Of a DNA stretch of 64,000 bases, positions 12,735 through 22,137 are shown piece by piece; position 1 is the first letter of the stretch, and each line of letters opens with the position of its first letter. The stretch covers positions 134,721 to 198,720 of the forward strand of contig VTPC01091260.1 of NCBI GenBank assembly GCA_011009095.1, in the 5' to 3' direction. Source of the stretch: Ignelater luminosus. Taxonomy: Eukaryota > Arthropoda > Insecta > Coleoptera > Elateridae. The position numbers and the translations under genes are program-made. A model generated the notes under the pieces. The model was not told where the DNA came from and ran no database searches. It saw only the letters and a list, made by a program, of their open reading frames with translations.

Positions 12735-13016
12735 TACACTACACTTGTATATATGTTGAGTGTAGAGAACCAACAAACAACAATGTTAGTTTAAGATACA
12801 ATTGTTAACAGATTACTGTAATAGATACCCATATATCAGAGAAAAAAATCAACTCAAATCAGTATATTAAAGATCAACTACTATCTTCATACACTATCAT
12901 TTCAATACAGGTGAACATATACTTTTACAAACAAGAATAATCTTAATATACATCAAAACTATTACAATATTGCGATACACTTTTTGTACAGAACCAACAA
13001 ACAGACCTATAATATA
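12735..13016. repeat. repeat unit also found at 14602-14880, in permuted order
   Basis: A block (Y, about 12782-12960, containing gttagtttaagatacaa and tgaacatatacttttacaaac) is followed by a block (X, 12961-13016, beginning ttacaatattgcgatacac). In the second place, downstream of gene A's stop, the order is X then Y. Shared identity is high by eye. Non-coding. Confidence 0.7.
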
Positions 13017-14160
13017 ATTTGCTCGGACCTTTCCCTAACCACCATTTACTGTGAAGCTTTGTGGACTTACGTTAAGAAATACTGTTATATAAATCATGAG
13101 TTAAATATAAACGGGATAATAGAACTACACGTATGAAATATAAATTTTCAACACAACATAAAAAGATAAATGAATTTATAGGCATAAGCTATAGTTGTAA
13201 GCTTGAATTCCAACTTTGAATTTCGATTTTGATTTCTAATACAGACTTTAAAGTCTCACAAAGGAATTCATTTAATGCTTTAGGTATGTAATCATGGACT
13301 GAACTGTAATGATCGTTAATATGTGGGACTAAGTAAGATCTTGTCTGTGGTCTATTAACATAACTATGTTTAGGATATTTTAAATATTCTGTATTAAAAT
13401 AGTATTTCAGAACAACTATAGTATCTCAGAATTATTGATGAATCTTGATACATTACATTTATTAAAAAATGTTATACACGAATCATTTGAGTAAACCATA
13501 ACAATCTGTATTAGTATACTACAGTGCATTCCTTTGTTATAGAATTCAGAATAGGCCATGACTTACAATTTCTATAACAGTGTATATGACATTGATGCTG
13601 TTCTCACTAAAAAAAGTATCAGTCACCACATTGCATTTTTTTTTTGTACGCTGCAAAAGTGAACTTATACCACCGCATACTCTGAATTCTATAATAAAAA
13701 AATGCACTGTAGATTCAAATAAGATGTTTCTAACATATTACTACTTAATATTTAAAATTATAAATGATGAAATATGCAGGATATTCCATCAAGAAAAAGA
13801 ATCTACTAATGAGAATGTTTTCCGTGTCAGAACTTTATTTATTTTATTGCCTATCATTTCTCACTTACAAACCTGTATCGGCTGTATCCTATCGTCCCCT
13901 TTTCATGTACTAATTTGTAACTGAAGCCTTTGGTTAAGCAAATAACACCACCCGAACATGCCTTTCAGTTGTAATACTTCATCGTTTTAAATCTTTCATT
14001 ATGTTGAAACATAGATATTCATAAATATTATGCTCATAATTCTTAAAATGAAGCTGTCATTTTGTAAATAAATGCAAAAACAAATTTGTAAATACTGTAA
14101 GAATTCTTTAAACACAAATGATAGATTTCTGGCTCAACACCATCTGACACAATGCTAAAT

Positions 14161-14207
14161 TTAGTATAAAATTTGTATTAATAAGTTTTTATAAACTCTT
14201 ATACTAA
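14161..14207. repeat. hairpin with perfect 9-bp arms, repeated in copy 2
   Basis: TTAGTATAA and TTATACTAA face each other around an AT-rich loop. Weaker outer pairing extends to a ccatctgacacaatg-type word on the left and cattctgtctgacgg on the right. The same structure is at 21700-21746 in the second copy. It may be the remains of a small inverted-repeat element trapped in the ancestral 3' flank. Confidence 0.5.
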
Positions 14208-14297
14208 ACATTCTGTCTGACGGCCTGGACATTTAAAATTATTTTGCATGAATATGTCTAAATTTTAACACAAAAGATAAACAAATATGCACAAACT

Positions 14298-14312
14298 GCA
14301 TTTATTTGATTA
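14298..14312 (-). terminator. possible poly(A) signal downstream of gene A
   Basis: AAATAAATG read on the minus strand (catttatttg on the plus strand). The equivalent site in the second copy is about 21838-21850, downstream of gene B. In copy 1 about 570 bases separate it from gene A's present stop at 14883, because extra sequence has come in between. Confidence 0.3.
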
Positions 14313-14573
14313 TTTTTATACATAAAACATCTTAGGCTACCTAATTAATAAAACATCCCTACTTGCACAACTCACACCTACTAATTGTGGGGAAAATGAA
14401 AACTTAGAATAATTTAAAAATTAACTTATATCTAACATATTAATAAAATTTTTCAATGTGCTTGGACATATACAGATGAACATATACATTAAAAACAAGA
14501 ATAATCGTACAGCTTTGACATAAAAAAAACTCTTAGTACCTATTACAGATTTATATATGCAAATCAAGGAAAC

Positions 14574-14597
14574 TCAATCATCATCACTTGACTTGCT
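14574..14597 (-). pseudogene. orphaned last codons of the ancestral gene (SKSSDDD, stop)
   Basis: On the minus strand this reads Ser-Lys-Ser-Ser-Asp-Asp-Asp and TGA, matching the SESSDDD-stop that ends gene B at 22138. In copy 1 it lies about 290 bases beyond the stop of gene A and is separated from it by repeat sequence (14602-14880). It is therefore a stranded relic showing that copy 1 once had the gene B type of C-terminus. Confidence 0.8.
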
Positions 14598-14601
14598 ATT
14601 A

Positions 14602-14880
14602 CAATATTGCGATACACTTTTTGTGCAGAACCAACTAACAGACCTATAACATACTGAGTAAATGTTAGTTTAAGATACAACCATTAACAGATTGCTGTAA
14701 TAGATACCTACTTATATTAGAGAAATTGTCTAAATAAAAAATAAAAATCAACTCAAATATACATATTAAAAAGTCAACTACAATCTCGATACACTATCAG
14801 TTGAATACAGATGAACATATACTTTTACAAACTAGACTAATTAAAATATACATCAAAAATATTACAGTATTATTTTAACA
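14602..14880. repeat. repeat insertion in the gene A 3' region (X-Y order)
   Basis: Homologous to 12735-13016 but in the order X (14602-14655) then Y (about 14660-14870). It lies exactly between gene A's present stop and the orphaned ancestral C-terminus, and no counterpart exists in copy 2. It therefore probably displaced the original end of the gene. Confidence 0.7.
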
Positions 14881-14882
14881 AA

Positions 14883-15265
14883 TTATAAAGATGTATCATC
14901 ACTTAAGCTACTACCCCTTGTAAGATAATAATAAACGAGTTTATATCTTTGTACGGGATCTGTGATTTTGTCAATTTCATCTCTCATAGGATTTCTAGTC
15001 CATTCTCCTCTTTCTTGATGTGGTTCTGCATTTGAAGTGGAGGAAACAGCAACTTCATTTTCTGTATCTCGATTTTGTGTAATAGGGTATATTTTAATAT
15101 CTGAAGTAGAGGAAACAACTTGAACCTGTACTGGTTTCTGATAACTGCAAGAAGGTGCGTTTCCATTAGCTCCTATAAGTGAAGGTAATAAAATAACATT
15201 AGTGATGAAATAACAATTACGAATGTAGTTCTTGGCATACTTGAATTATTATTTTGCTGCGACAT
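14883..15265 (-). CDS. gene A: 104-residue protein, short paralogue of gene B
   Basis: Exon 1 is 15265-15241 (25 nt, MSQQNNNS plus one base), the intron is 15240-15173 (68 bp, GTATGC/TTATAG, phase 1), and exon 2 is 15172-14883 with stop TAA. The start, exon 1 length, intron and attaaaATG context all match gene B. The shared protein part is the N-terminus and a PSCSY motif (residues about 15-19). After YQK the sequence goes its own way, with a duplicated VSSTS motif and a tail DPVQRYKLVYYYL. Compared with gene B it lacks about 119 codons at the start of exon 2, the SUMO-interacting-type motif, the Ser/Glu repeats and the basic C-terminus. Function unknown. The open spliced frame argues for a gene, but a decaying copy with a chance frame remains possible. 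Confidence 0.55.
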
Positions 15266-15663
15266 TTTAATCTTTATCGTTCTACAATGTTTTATCAAGT
15301 ACAAACACTGAATACTAACTGAATTTGTCTTATAATGTTTTAAAACAAATGAAAATGCTTTAACTTCTACCTTTTGTCAACCTGTGTTGTCAACCGTTAT
15401 TAGTGTTACCAATATAGCGTTTTGTTGCAAAAATAACTCCCTGTTATGTAATATAATTATTAAATGTAAGTATAGAGAAAAGAGATTAATAAATAAATAT
15501 GAATTTGAGCGTATCGAATTTGTTTTTGCTTGTATTTAATATATCGTTTATTTTCAAAAAAGTGAAAAATCAATTCAGTATTGGTAATAGCAACCAACGA
15601 CTGTCAAGTTTTTCTGTATTGGTAACATTGTTATTATTATGGGGAGCGGTATTGTGATTATTG

Positions 15664-15798
15664 CTTGTGTCCAAGAGCAATAATCACGATGACACGATGC
15701 CAATGTAAAAGCTCCTGATTGGTTGACCTTCACGTGTCAACCGATCAGGAAGTTTTTTGATGGCATCGCGTCATCGAGATTACGCTCCTAGACACAAG
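15664..15798. mobile_element. 135-bp foldback element, arms about 63 bp
   Basis: The left arm from CTTGTGTC to GGTTGAC (15664-15727) pairs with the right arm from GTCAACC to GACACAAG (15735-15798) with a handful of mismatches and a tiny loop. It would form a single long hairpin, as foldback MITEs do. It starts a few bases past the right edge of duplication copy 1, where homology with copy 2 ends. No clear target duplication was seen, and no coding potential. Confidence 0.8.
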
Positions 15799-15799
15799 G

Positions 15800-16440
15800 A
15801 TTCTTTTGTGTTTTTAAATGGGAATTGTCTCCGTTGCCAGTACAAACTTCACTTATTCACTAATGATAATCTAGACAAGAGCATTATTAAAGATTACGAG
15901 GTAGAAGACAGACCTTACATACACGATATCAAATGTAAAGTCAGCTATCAGTGTTTGGAGCACCTATACATATTTCATACATGTTTTTAATTATAATTAG
16001 ATTAATTATTTTCGTCTTTTGTGGATCAGCAGGCCTTCTAATCCGTTACCCTATAGTATTGCGAGGATATCGTCACGCCACTGGTAGGCCATTAGCTGTT
16101 ATAAGCAATCGCTTCAGGCTTTTGGTAGTTTTCACGATTAACACGGAACATACCCCCAGACATGAAAAATAAAACTTTTACTCGTTTGAAATTTTTAATA
16201 CCGAAAACAAGTACAACTGATTCTTTATTTGATAAAATTGATTTTTTCAGTCATTGTACAGTTGTTACAAGAATTATTCTGGGTACATGTTTGAAATCGA
16301 ATAATAACCGAGTCTCATGTATTGCATTACAGTATTGCACAATGTTTCTACAAAATATATTCCTTTCTAATTTCTCGAGTGGTTAATTCCACACTTGGCG
16401 TATGCGTAACACGCTAAAGGGTTTGCTAATACAATCTTTT
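15800..16440 (+). other. anonymous stretch, no gene recognised
   Basis: Two overlapping short open frames (15757-15990 and 15951-16172) start inside or just after the foldback element. They have no recognisable domain and no splice context. The base composition around 16030-16160 is a little richer in GC than the surroundings, which suggests an old transposon fragment, but I could not place it in a family. Confidence 0.35.
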
Positions 16441-16444
16441 ATTG

Positions 16445-16765
16445 AGTGTAGGAGCACCTCCCCGATATCGACAAGGCTTGGGCCTTGGCTTTTAGGGGCG
16501 CCTCCTGGTAAGCTGTCAAGCTGAGTCTTTCCGCTTATATCACGGTCAAAATCAGAAGAAATGGTTTTAATGCCCGTGCAGACAAAAGGAGGTTGTGCTC
16601 GCAGCAGCTCAAACGTTGGAGAAGAGGAAATTCATAAGATAACCAAACATAAACTGAAGTAGGATTCGATTAAATAACTCATACGTTTAGGATGTCAAAA
16701 TCAATATGGGCGCCAGGAACATGTCAAAATCGTTGCCTTCCCTGGTGTGGTTCCTCACCAGAAAG
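16445..16765. other. GC-richer patch, probable transposon fragment
   Basis: The words tgtaggagcacctcccc, tttaggggcgcctcctgg and cctggtgtggttcctcacc stand out from the AT-rich flanks and contain a short inverted relation (ggggcgcctcc against ggagcacctcccc). No frame codes for a known protein. The patch leads directly into the tRNA-like element, so the two may belong to one tRNA-derived SINE. Confidence 0.35.
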
Positions 16766-16811
16766 CACTCCATACCTATTACAATTTAAATTAATTAAAT
16801 TAATTTAAGAA

Positions 16812-16883
16812 TCTCTACCGCAGGTAGGATGCAAACCTACGTAACCTTATCTCGCGTAAGGTGCATTAACCAACTGTGCTACC
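16812..16883 (-). ncRNA. tRNA-like sequence, degenerate (SINE head or tRNA pseudogene)
   Basis: On the minus strand there is a box A-like part (CAGTTGGTTAATGC), an anticodon stem CCTTA/TAAGG with a seven-base loop, and a perfect T-arm GTAGG/CCTAC around TTTGCAT. That arm gives a box B match (GGTTTGCATCC). The acceptor stem does not pair, and position 33 is G, not T, so it is not a working tRNA. The middle loop bases CGA would read as a Ser anticodon if intact. A polymerase III-type promoter could still be present. The sequence beyond it (towards 16450) may be a SINE body. Confidence 0.6.
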
Positions 16884-17011
16884 GTTTGTCATAAAAAAAA
16901 ATACATATCGCTGTGAAGAACACCCTGATAACAAAGTTACCAAGAGAGTTTTGCTTAAACAAATTCACAGCAGTTTGCTTAACTAACTCACACTGCAAGC
17001 TTACACAAAAC

Positions 17012-17118
17012 AACTGATGGTCACCAATCACTCTGGTCCAAATATCTGGTTCACATTACCTATACAGTGTTATCAAAACACACATCCATATATATAGAGT
17101 GATTGGTGACCATCAGTT
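17012..17118. repeat. perfect 23-bp inverted repeat with 61-bp spacer
   Basis: AACTGATGGTCACCAATCACT plus two bases (17012-17034) is exactly reversed at 17096-17118. The right arm runs into a (TA)n tract (17117-17136). The arm contains AGAGTGATTG, the same word that ends the 309-bp element at 3269-3577. A family relationship is therefore possible, although the rest of the arms differ. Probably a solo foldback element. Confidence 0.75.
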
Positions 17119-17137
17119 ATATATATATATATATATG
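17117..17137. repeat. (TA)n microsatellite
   Basis: About ten uninterrupted TA units immediately after the right arm of the inverted repeat. TA-rich tracts are frequent insertion targets of Tc1/mariner-type elements. Confidence 0.85.
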
Positions 17138-17139
17138 CT

Positions 17140-17685
17140 TTACCTGAAAGCTTAAGAACAATACACAAATAAAATACTAAAGTATATTCACACTCGACTA
17201 TTTATTGAAAAATTATAAAAGTTCCATGAAAGAACAACAAGTTTGACAAAAGAAATAGATCAATATTTATATCAAAACATAAATATGAGTATAAGAGTAT
17301 GAACGTTACCACAATGTCCATAATAAATCTAAACTACTTGAAGTGTAGAACAAAGAAAAAAAGAAAAAACTTTATAAATGAAGGTTGTAATGACAAAGTT
17401 ACAAGATTTTTGCTGTCTGACTTTATATTAACAAATCGCAAAATTTTTTTATCTTTTGCGTATGTTAAAATGTCCACAAGAAGGCAGAGGCTTTCATTTA
17501 GCAACAAAAAAAATATTTAGGTCACAAAAACAAATGATTGCCCTAATCTCAGCTTGAAACTAGGTACCCGTCGCCGTAAGATTTACATTTCAAAACTACC
17601 TGTGTAGCTGATTACAAAATACACAAAATGATAACAAATAAAATTATCAACTTAAGACTACTTTACAGATAAATGAAGAGTTGAC
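17140..17685. other. non-coding stretch, no gene seen
   Basis: One short plus-strand open frame (17299-17520) is Lys-, Asn- and Phe-rich with no domain or splice support. Nothing else recognisable. Confidence 0.4.
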
Positions 17686-17689
17686 ACCT

Positions 17690-18115
17690 TGTCTTGACGG
17701 GAGATCCCACTAGTTTAAGACTCAATGCAGGGGGAAATTTTCTCGCCGATTTACATGACGCGAACGGCGGCCGGGATGGTCGATGACCCCTCTCGTGTTT
17801 TCACACACGCGTTGTTTTCAATCCACGCCAAGCAGACTGGAGACCAACGCCACGCTTCCCTAGGCGCGACCGTACTAAGCATAGGTGGAATAAGGATGGC
17901 GGAACAAACACCTCTGTCTGTGTAACGAACCATTCTTTACCCGTTGAAACTTGTAGCGTGCTGTAGATGTCCCTTAAAAAACGGAATCACACAGGAACGG
18001 GGTATAAGTAAAACGCGCTCCCATATACTGGGGAAATTAGGTGTAAATTAGCCTACATTAAAACAAGCTCGACTCGAGACAGCCTGTAGCCGACACAATT
18101 CTGCGAAATCTGAAC
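17690..18115. other. GC- and CpG-rich anomalous patch
   Basis: Several hundred bases with many CpG (gacgcgaacggcggccgg, ttcacacacgcgttg, taggcgcgaccg) sit abruptly between AT-rich flanks. Overlapping open frames exist on both strands (17725-17925 plus, 17933-17751 minus) but neither resembles a known protein. It also holds a ggggtataagtaaaacgcgc word that could be a TATA-like promoter. The composition suggests a recently arrived transposon end (a LINE 5' region or an LTR) rather than a local gene. The family was not recognised. Confidence 0.45.
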
Positions 18116-18329
18116 GCCTGAAGCGCAAAAGAAATTAAAAACACTGTTAGCTAAAAGTTTAATAAACGAAAATATTCATGAAATATTAAAACGACATGAA
18201 ATTTTAAAATGACATTACACCTGTAAGACGATACTTGGAGACACTTATAATACAAGTGATTTTGGAACGCCCAAAACTGATATTAAGACACACAAAGTGT
18301 ACTAAATCAGTGTTACGCATTTCATGATT

Positions 18330-18500
18330 GAAAAGTGGTAAATTCTGACAAAGACTACCTTACTGTGGAAGGTTGACAATTCCATAAAATTTTGACTTCT
18401 CTTGGGAATTGGCATAACCTTCTTTTTGTTCTTGGAATTTCTGGGATATCATGTTTATGCCATTATGTCAAAATTCGTATTTTGGGATCCAAGATGAGTA
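18330..18500. repeat. dispersed repeat, also at 25125-25265
   Basis: Shared order of words with 25125-25265: gtggtaaattctgac, taccttac, attttgactt, ttgggaattggcataacctt, then atatcatgtttatgc. A weaker echo (attggaattggcataacctt) occurs near 61815. Diverged, non-coding, family unknown. Confidence 0.55.
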
Positions 18501-20180
18501 GAGTAGAGCAAGGCAATTCTATAGCGCAACCTCCTGCAAAATCTCTTAACGGAAATAGTAGAAACGCCTACTTAGAAATACATAAGATAACTTTAAAAGC
18601 ACCTCAAAACATTCGTTGTTATCGAAAGGTTGTTGATTTTGTTACATTCAGTAGAATATTTAATAATCATGAAAAACGTAAAGAACTGATTGGACTTTAA
18701 GAACGAGGTCGTCAATGACCTGTAGAAATTCCGAAAATTAGAAGGTCTAACAAGTCATTGTTTTTATTTTTAGAATTGAAAAATGCTGGACCAAAAGAAA
18801 ATTCTAGTTTAAGTAAGTATTTATTTTCTGGTGGACGAAGACATATTTTTAATAATCGTACTTCAATTAAAGGCGGTCCAATTCAGAGATATCTTGAAGG
18901 ATTGAAGCATTTTCTCTGTGATGCCTTGCATTTGAGGATTTATTGAGGATATTTAAGGAGAAGTTTATCCATGCAAATGATCTTGCATTTTTATCATCTT
19001 GAAGGTACAAAGGGTTATTGCAAGCTCATGTAGCGAGGTTATTCAGAATGTCTAGTTATGACATGCGAAAAGGACCAAAGGGTCAACCTGATGTAATAAT
19101 TAACAAATTTGTTTACTTTTTTTACATTGCATGGACAATAATAAAATGTTAAAAAACTAATGTTGGAAATCCTTGAACCAATTTTTATAATGATGAATCT
19201 TCTAACAATTAATGTTTTAATGTTTTACGACTTTAGAGATTCAAGACTACTAACCAAAATAAAATGTAAAAGTTTTATAGTTTCAATAAATGTAACAAAA
19301 TATTAACAAACTAAAGCTTAACAGAGTTTCTTTTGTTTGTTAAGACTAACTATAACCATCACATCACATAGACAAAATGAAGAATAACAAATATATTATC
19401 CTCTCATAATATTTAAAACAGATACTAAACTGACAATACAAAAACTCATTATTTTCTGTTGCGATCAGTCACCTGGTAAACAAAACACAATATTTCTATG
19501 GTTTCAGCTTAGTACCTACTACTATACAATCAATATCTTAAGAAGTGTGTACTGGTAGTCATGGTGATTGTCAACTCTATGCAAACTGCAATAGTTTAAA
19601 TGGTATAACTTTAAAGTAAGACCACAACGTTAAGACATTACAACATTCATCATCTGTTTCGCTTTTGAACATGCATGTGTACCATACTTTCCTGTCTTAT
19701 TTAAATATACGGCATTAGGATAGAAGACCAGTGCTAACTTGAATGTTCTCTCATTCTATAAGATTGCATGTATTGTATATGTAATATGCATAATAGTTAG
19801 TGTAAGATTTATAAAATAAATAAATTATTACTATTATTCTATAGCATTATTATTATTAGTATTACTGCTATGGGTGGGGTTACTCGGAATGATGTCTTAC
19901 ATTCCAGTCTTTTGTAAGCATTAATTCTGTATAATTTATATTGTTCAACAGTTGACCTTCTAGATGACAGGTTGTATGTTGTAATGAATTCGAAATACAT
20001 GTCTGATTCACCATAAATATACTCTTTTTGATTTTTCTTAGTTCTTAATATTTTAAGTTACATGGAACTGGCAAAAATCTGGACACAAATGGAAAACCTT
20101 TATTTTATTATTGATAAAAGTTCCAGCTTCAGCTTTCCAAACTCAAAAAGCACTTAACAAAATTTAAATGTTTTCTTTCC
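18500..20180. other. non-coding stretch with short unassigned frames
   Basis: Two plus-strand frames (18392-18700 and 18758-18946) end and begin close to each other and might be pieces of one decayed transposon ORF, but no motif identifies it. The part from 19600 to 19735 resembles 10650-10760. Short ATT runs occur near 19845. No gene was recognised. Confidence 0.4.
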
Positions 20181-20182
20181 TA

Positions 20183-20503
20183 TATGGGGGAGGTTTCAAA
20201 TATGAAAATGGCCCAAGAATAAAGTATTCTTATTTCTTAAAATACACAAAAATATAATTTAGAAAAGTTGTTTAGAATCAAAAGGAGGTGTCAAATATAA
20301 AATGACAGCCACTTAGGACATGATTTCATTTATTTGCAAACTAAATAGGAAAAGCCAGTGAAAGATTTTTTTCAGAGAAAGTGGCTGTGACTTCATATTT
20401 GATGCCTTCCTGTAATTCTAAACAACTCTTTTAAATAACATTTTTGTGTACTTGAAATATCGGAGTAGTTTACTCTTGAGCCGCTTTCAAGCCTCCCCCA
20501 TAT
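20183..20503. mobile_element. about 320-bp imperfect inverted-repeat element
   Basis: It begins TATGGGGGAGG and ends CCTCCCCCATA. The left half (ttcaaatatg, gcccaagaataaa, acaaaaatat, agttgtttagaat, aaggaggtgtcaaatat, agccactt) is mirrored in order in the right half with moderate divergence. Only a short stretch (about 20320-20380) is unpaired. No coding capacity. It lies just left of duplication copy 2 (starting 20558). Probably a MITE; the target-site duplication is unclear. Confidence 0.8.
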
Positions 20504-22004
20504 TTTTTTTTGAAAGGTCTTCCAGCTCCCTTCTGAGCAAGCTGTTGTAACCAAGCAATTTGCTCGGACCTTTTCCTAATCACTATTTACTCATCCTGTG
20601 AAGCCTTGTGGACTTATGTTAGGAAATACTGTTATATAAATCATGAGTTAAATATAAACGGGAGAAGAGAACTGCATGTATGAAATATAAATTTTCAACA
20701 CAACATAAAAAGATAAATGAATTTATAGGCATAAGCTATAGTTGTAGGCTTGGATTCCAACTTTGAATTCTGCTTTTGATTTCTAATGCAGACTTTAAAG
20801 ATTCACAAAGGAATTCATTTAATGCTTAGGTACGTAATACATGAACTGAACTGTAATGATCGTTAATATGTGGGTGGTCTATTAACATAACTATGTTGAG
20901 GATATTTTAAATATTCTGTATTAAAATAGTATTTCAGAACAACTATACTATCTCAAAATTATTGATGAAGTTTGATACATTATGTTTATTTAAAAATGTT
21001 ATACACGAATTGCTTTTTAAATATACCATTTTTGAGTAAACAATCTGTATCAGTATACTACAGTGCATTTCTTTATTATAGAATTCAGAATAGGCCATGA
21101 CTTACAATTTCTATAACAGTGTATATGACATTGATGCTGTTCTCACTAAAAAAAGTATCAGTCACCACATTGCATTTTTTTTTTGTACGCTGCAAAAGTG
21201 AACTTATACCACCGCATACTCTGAATTCTATAATAAAAAAATGCACTGTAGATTCAAATAAGATGTTTCTAACATATTACTACTTAATATTTAAAACTAT
21301 AAATGATGAGATATGCAGGATATTCCATCAAGAAAAAGAATCTACTAATGAGAATGTTTTCCGTGTCAGAACTTTATTTATTTTATTGCCTATAATTTCT
21401 CACTTACAAACCTGTATCGGCTGTATCTTATCTTCCTTTTTTCATGTTCTAATTTGTAACTGAAGCCTTTGGTTAAGCAAATAACACAACCGGAACATGC
21501 CTTTCAGTTGTAATACTTCATCGTTTTAAATTTTTCATTATGTTGAAACATAGATATTCATAAATATTATGCTCATAATTCTTAAAATGAAGCTGTCATT
21601 TTGTAAATAAATGCAAAAACAAATTTGTAAATACTGTAAGAATTCTTTAAACACAAATGATAGATTTCTGGCTCAACACCATCTGACACAATGCTAAATT
21701 TAGTATAAAATTTGTATTAATAAGTTTTTATAAACTCTTATACTAAACATTGTGTCTGACGGCCTGGACATTTAAAATTATTTTGCACGATTATGTCTAA
21801 ATTTTAACACAAAAGATAAACAAATGTGCATAAATTGCATTTATTTGATTATTTTTATACATTAAACATCTTAGGCTACCTAACCGATAAAACATCCCTA
21901 CTTGCACAGCTCACACCTACTAATTGTGGGGAAAAATGAGAACTAAGAATAAATAAAAATGAACTTAAATCTAACATATTAATAAAATTTTTCAATGTGC
22001 TTGG

Positions 22005-22085
22005 ACAAATACAGATGAACATATACAAATTGAACATACACAGATAAACATATACAAATACATATACGGATGAACACATACATTA
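22005..22085. repeat. local expansion of a gaacatatac-type repeat
   Basis: Variants of acagatgaacatatac follow each other about four times in copy 2, whereas copy 1 (around 14470-14490) has essentially one. It lies in the 3' flank of gene B and is not coding on the gene strand. Confidence 0.6.
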
Positions 22086-22137
22086 AAAAACAAGAATAAT
22101 CGTACAGATTTGGCATTAAAAAAACTTAATGTTACAC

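Larger units (their letters stand above)
13016..15657. repeat. segmental duplication, copy 1 (carries gene A)
   Basis: This interval is homologous to 20558-23829. It starts at the shared aatttgctcggacc and ends near a shared attattat/gggag motif. The middle part (about 13560-14530) is nearly identical to 21099-22100, with only a handful of differences, whereas the gene 5' flanks (15270-15657) are clearly diverged. The coding core differs in size and sequence. The right edge abuts the foldback element at 15664. A plus-strand open frame (13580-13924) is preserved in both copies but shows no sign of stronger constraint than its non-coding flanks. Confidence 0.85.

Noticed and set aside
15757..16172. 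two plus-strand frames after the foldback element
   Set aside because: The first starts inside the hairpin; no domain, and composition suggests chance.
16812..16883. functional tRNA-Ser
   Set aside because: The acceptor stem does not pair and the base before the anticodon is G, so it cannot be a working tRNA.
17117..17150. CRISPR-like or array structure near the TA tract
   Set aside because: Simple TA microsatellite; there are no spaced repeats and the DNA is eukaryotic.
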